Source: Candidatus Sulfotelmatobacter sp. | Lineage (GTDB): Bacteria > Acidobacteriota > Terriglobia > Terriglobales > Acidobacteriaceae | NCBI GenBank assembly: GCA_030037575.1 | Contig: JASHRB010000092.1 | Coordinates: forward strand, 1-8,520 | Direction: 5' to 3' | DNA: 8,520 nucleotides | Shown here: piece by piece, positions 6,651 to 8,520 of the stretch | Layout: each line of letters starts with the position of its first letter | Position numbering within the stretch: the first letter of the stretch is position 1 | Translations under genes and position numbers: made by a program | Notes under the pieces: model-generated | The model's input: the letters and a program-made list of their open reading frames with translations, nothing else | Databases searched by the model: none | Told to the model about the DNA's origin: nothing

Positions 6651-7220
6651 ATGCGATCCATGTTTCTTTCCGCCCTGCTTCTGGCAGCCATCGGAATGTC
6701 GCTACCGGTATGTGCGCAAAACGTGATGAAGAAAGAGGCGGTCAAACCGCCTGACAGCCGGTCGCAAGCGGTTCTGGCCCAGTGGAACGATATCGGCCGA
6801 AAGCTCACAGCCATGGCCGAAGACTTTCCCGAAGACAAATACGACTTCAAGCCCAATGCCGCCGAGCGCACGTTCTCCGAACAACTTCTCCACGCCGCTG
6901 GCGTGACTTACTTTTTCACGAACGCTTTGATGGGCAAGGAGCTGCCTAAAGAAGAAAACCCCAAACGCCAGGAATTCAAAAGCAAGGCGGAAATTGCCGC
7001 CTATGTCGAGAAGGCCTTTGCCGACGGGGCTGCCGCCATCAGAGCCAAAGGCGATAAAGGAATGAGCGATTTGGTGATTGATCCTTTCGAACACAAGCAG
7101 GTTCGGGTTTCCGACTACGCGTGCGGTTTCATCGAACACTCGGGAGAACATTATGGCCAATTGGTGGTCTACTACCGGGTCTTGGGCTTAGTTCCACCCG
7201 AATCGCGGCCGCGAAAATAA
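6651..7220 (+). CDS. Secreted DinB-like (four-helix-bundle, metal-binding) protein
   Basis: A 189-residue protein of the DinB/DfsB-type superfamily. The family forms four-helix bundles binding a divalent metal through three histidines; some members are thiol transferases, but most have no known function. The histidine triad is visible as H81 (EQLLHAAG) plus H163 and H167 (GFIEHSGEHYGQL), the latter matching the typical HxxxH-x-GQ ending. The N-terminus MRSMFLSALLLAAIGMSLPVCAQ is a Sec signal peptide with likely cleavage after A22 (VCA|Q); LPVC is not a good lipobox. The mature protein should therefore be periplasmic, unlike classic cytoplasmic DinB proteins. The start is set by GAGGAG 4 nt upstream and by the signal peptide. 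A promoter candidate lies at 6571-6600, suggesting its own transcription unit. Substrate and partner cannot be inferred. Not the DNA polymerase IV that is also called DinB. Confidence 0.8.
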   Translation: MRSMFLSALLLAAIGMSLPVCAQNVMKKEAVKPPDSRSQAVLAQWNDIGRKLTAMAEDFPEDKYDFKPNAAERTFSEQLLHAAGVTYFFTNALMGKELPKEENPKRQEFKSKAEIAAYVEKAFADGAAAIRAKGDKGMSDLVIDPFEHKQVRVSDYACGFIEHSGEHYGQLVVYYRVLGLVPPESRPRK

Positions 7221-7326
7221 TTGGCAAAAGGCATGGCAAAGCGGCGAGCTTGGCCCGGGCAGACGAAGTGGCTCATAAAGAGCTCTGCGCGTCAAGTCAA
7301 TAAGAGAGAATCGCAAGAAGAAGCCG
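7221..7326. other. Convergent intergenic region between DinB-like and rhomboid genes
   Basis: These 106 bp lie between two stop codons. I see short palindromes (GCCCGGGC 7253-7260; a GCTC/GAGC hairpin 7271-7283) but no classic stem plus T-run in either direction, and no gene. The perfect 10-bp palindrome CCGCTAGCGG (7324-7333) spans the rhomboid stop codon. Confidence 0.45.
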
Positions 7327-8022
7327 CTAGCGGTAGGCGTACGGATATCTCATCCGCCGTTCGCCGAAGGCTTTTACCAGCAACGCCCCGGACAAAAATC
7401 CGCCCACGTGCGCCCAAAATGCCACGCCCCCCATGTTGTGCGTTTGCACGGCTAATACAGTCGCCGTTCCGCTCAGAAAATTCAGCAGAAACCAATATCC
7501 GAGGATGATCCATGCCGGCACCCACAGCACAAAAACGAAAAACCACGTGAGTACTTTCGCCCTTGGATACAGCACAAAGTACGCCCCCAGCACGCCGGCA
7601 ATCGCTCCGCTCGCGCCCAGAGCCGGCACCGTCGAATGAATGTCGACCGCGACCTGCGTGCTCATCGCAATCAATCCGCACAGCAGATAAAACACCAGGT
7701 ATTTGAAATGTCCAAGGTAATCTTCAATATTGTCGCCAAAGATCCACAAAAACCACATGTTACCGATCACGTGCATCCACGAAGCGTGCAGAAAGAGGGA
7801 GGTGAAGAAGGGAACTACGACCGCCGGCAAAGGGTATCTCGTCGACCCTGCCAGCAAGGCCGCCAGATGTGACGGCACCACCGCAAACTGATGCACCAAC
7901 CCGTTCAGCGCACGCGCAGTAAGCGTCGCCTCAAAGAGAAAAATCAGCAGGTTGAGCGCGATCAGAAAGCGTGTTACCCACGGTGAACTGTATCGGGGCT
8001 GGTCGTCGCGAATCGGCAGCAT
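7327..8022 (-). CDS. Rhomboid family intramembrane serine protease
   Basis: A 231-residue polytopic membrane protein. Rhomboids cleave transmembrane substrates within the bilayer using a Ser-His dyad. The nucleophile is S138 in GASGAIAG (136-143) and the partner is H205 in AHVGGF (204-209). The oxyanion and loop signature HASWMHVIGNMWFLWIFGDNIE (79-100) supplies H84 and N88. Hydrophobic helices are visible at about 17-34, 66-80, 85-97, 106-123, 138-151, 157-178 and 199-217, consistent with the six-helix core and possibly one extra or re-entrant segment. The N-terminal MLPIRDD motif is typical of a large bacterial subgroup. The C-terminal tail is short and basic. ATG at 8020-8022 fits the family N-terminus; no strong Shine-Dalgarno sequence, but an AAATTAC-type element lies just upstream. 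Catalytic residues are intact, so it is probably active; its substrate is unknown. Confidence 0.93.
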   Translation of the reverse strand: MLPIRDDQPRYSSPWVTRFLIALNLLIFLFEATLTARALNGLVHQFAVVPSHLAALLAGSTRYPLPAVVVPFFTSLFLHASWMHVIGNMWFLWIFGDNIEDYLGHFKYLVFYLLCGLIAMSTQVAVDIHSTVPALGASGAIAGVLGAYFVLYPRAKVLTWFFVFVLWVPAWIILGYWFLLNFLSGTATVLAVQTHNMGGVAFWAHVGGFLSGALLVKAFGERRMRYPYAYR

Positions 8023-8059
8023 GGGTCAGTTTTCGTAATTTGATAAGTTAGTAATTTCG

Positions 8060-8215
8060 AGACCTGGAAAGCCTGGCCATCCCGAGCGGCACGTTTTGTC
8101 GCGAAGGATTTATGCAGTTTGACGGCGTCATCCCCATGCCTCGCGTTTTCATGTAGACCTTTGGCTTTAGCCGAAGGCGGCGAAGCCGCGGTGCGAGGGA
8201 TCTCACGCTCCAGGG
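8060..8215. repeat. Candidate dispersed intergenic repeat with internal hairpins
   Basis: The segment contains two similar half-units: one around ATCCCGAGCGGCAC ... CGCGAAGGATTTA (8079-8112) and one around GCCGCGGTGCGAGGGATCTC (8185-8204). Both share a GAGCG or GTGCG block and a CGA(A/G)GGAT core. CCTCGC (8139-8144) can pair with GCGAGG (8193-8198), enclosing two smaller hairpins. The GAGCG...CGAAGGAT(CT) style is reminiscent of intergenic repeats in acidobacterial genomes, but copy number cannot be tested from one window. Confidence 0.4.
8158..8189. repeat. Two adjacent hairpins
   Basis: CCTTTGGC (8158-8165) and GCCGAAGG (8170-8177) form an 8-bp stem with one G-U pair and a TTTA loop. Directly after it, GCGGC (8177-8181) and GCCGC (8185-8189) form a 5-bp stem with a GAA loop. 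No T-run follows, so they are not obvious terminators. Confidence 0.6.
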
Positions 8216-8265
8216 AACCAGGCAAGAGACTAAACTACTCGATCACCAAATTACCAAATCCCCGC

Positions 8266-8520
8266 ATGAATGGCGTGATTATCGTCGACAAGCCCGCCGG
8301 ATGGACCTCCCACGACGTCGTCAACCGCATGCGCCGCATCCTCGGCCAGCGCTCGGTGGGACATCTCGGCACCCTAGACCCACTCGCGACCGGCGTTCTC
8401 CTGCTCGTGACAGGCAGTTTTACGCGCCTGGCCCGGTTCTACACCGCAGCAGAAAAAAGCTACGAAGGTGTCATCCGCTTCGGCTTCGCCACCACTACCT
8501 ACGACGCCGACGGCGACCCC
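8266..8520 (+). CDS. truB: tRNA pseudouridine(55) synthase TruB, N-terminal part, 3' truncated by window edge
   Basis: The first 85 codons of TruB, which isomerises U55 in the T-psi-C loop of nearly all tRNAs in the cytoplasm. The reading frame runs open to the last base. Signatures: VDKPAGWTSHDVV (7-19), the KPxGxTS motif of the TruB family, and GHLGTLDPLATGVLLL (32-47) with D38 as the catalytic aspartate. YEGVIRFGFATTTYDADGD near the end matches the family strand after the active-site segment (typically Y-x-x-x-hydrophobic-x-x-G-x-x-T-x-T-x-D-x-x-G). Full-length proteins are about 240-310 residues, so most is missing. ATG 8266 is chosen because family members begin only a few residues before the KPxGxTS motif. 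Shine-Dalgarno is unclear. An AAATTACCAAAT element sits just upstream. No neighbour of the usual rbfA-truB-ribF cluster is visible within the window. Confidence 0.96.
   Translation, partial: MNGVIIVDKPAGWTSHDVVNRMRRILGQRSVGHLGTLDPLATGVLLLVTGSFTRLARFYTAAEKSYEGVIRFGFATTTYDADGDP

Larger units (their letters stand above)
8023..8265. other. 243-bp divergent intergenic region between rhomboid and truB
   Basis: No gene is supported. The two outer ends carry related AT-rich elements just before the divergent start codons. The centre (about 8060-8215) is GC-rich, hairpin-forming and repeat-like. A minus-strand frame (7974-8225, 83 codons) crosses the rhomboid start and has no recognisable domain. No confident -35/-10 pair was found for truB or the rhomboid gene. 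Confidence 0.5.

Noticed and set aside
7221..7508. Plus-strand frame after the DinB-like gene
   Set aside because: It runs antisense into the rhomboid 3' end and has low-complexity basic sequence without a domain.
8158..8189. Rho-independent terminator between rhomboid and truB
   Set aside because: The hairpins lie upstream of both divergent genes and have no T-run on either side.
7974..8225. 83-codon minus-strand frame upstream of the rhomboid gene
   Set aside because: It overlaps the rhomboid start in another frame and crosses the repeat-like block; no domain, so probably spurious.
1..8520. Defence system, prophage, CRISPR array or integrated element
   Set aside because: No repeats with spacers, nucleases, integrases, transposases or toxin-antitoxin pairs are visible; the genes are metabolic, transport and housekeeping.

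Overview
The window looks like chromosomal DNA from a GC-rich, Gram-negative-type bacterium. Gene content and protein style suggest Acidobacteriota (Terriglobia/Koribacter-like). Supporting points are a YHS plus double-HMBD copper ATPase, a lipoprotein thioredoxin, a secreted DinB-like protein, eukaryote-like PTPS paralogs, and short AT-rich repeats just before start codons. The placement is inference from sequence style; no search was run. Most of the window is ordinary metabolism and housekeeping, with no phage, integrase, intact insertion sequence, CRISPR array, rRNA or tRNA.

Layout. 1-594 (+) is the C-terminal part of a glycerate 2-kinase (MOFRL family), cut by the window edge. 662-3190 (+) is a complete copper-type P1B ATPase. 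It meets tail to tail, over a shared CTAG, a minus-strand TlpA/ResA-like thioredoxin lipoprotein (3187-3708). A gap of only 23 bp separates that gene from the divergent gene on the plus strand. From there a plus-strand run contains a membrane-anchored family 2 glycosyltransferase (3732-4829), two different 6-pyruvoyl-tetrahydropterin synthase homologs (4841-5251 and 5357-5842) and GTP cyclohydrolase I (5839-6438, with an ATGA overlap). After a 212-bp gap comes a secreted DinB-like protein (6651-7220), convergent with a minus-strand rhomboid protease (7327-8022). A 243-bp gap with repeat-like, hairpin-rich DNA leads to the start of truB (8266 to the window end).

How the genes fit together. GTP cyclohydrolase I makes 7,8-dihydroneopterin triphosphate, the substrate of PTPS-type enzymes, so the three-gene block is a coherent reduced-pterin module. 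Both PTPS copies carry the CNNPxGHGHNY active-site block of the animal-type, tetrahydrobiopterin-forming enzymes rather than the shorter spacing of E. coli QueD. The glycosyltransferase just upstream may only share the transcript, or may point to glycosylation of a pterin or lipid. The copper ATPase and the membrane-tethered thioredoxin are both envelope functions (metal efflux and thiol redox), but they are convergent and so not one operon.

The most interesting non-coding signal is the 105-bp gap between the two PTPS genes. It can fold into a compact multi-helix structure. Its outer 5' arm can pair with either of two tandem downstream repeats.
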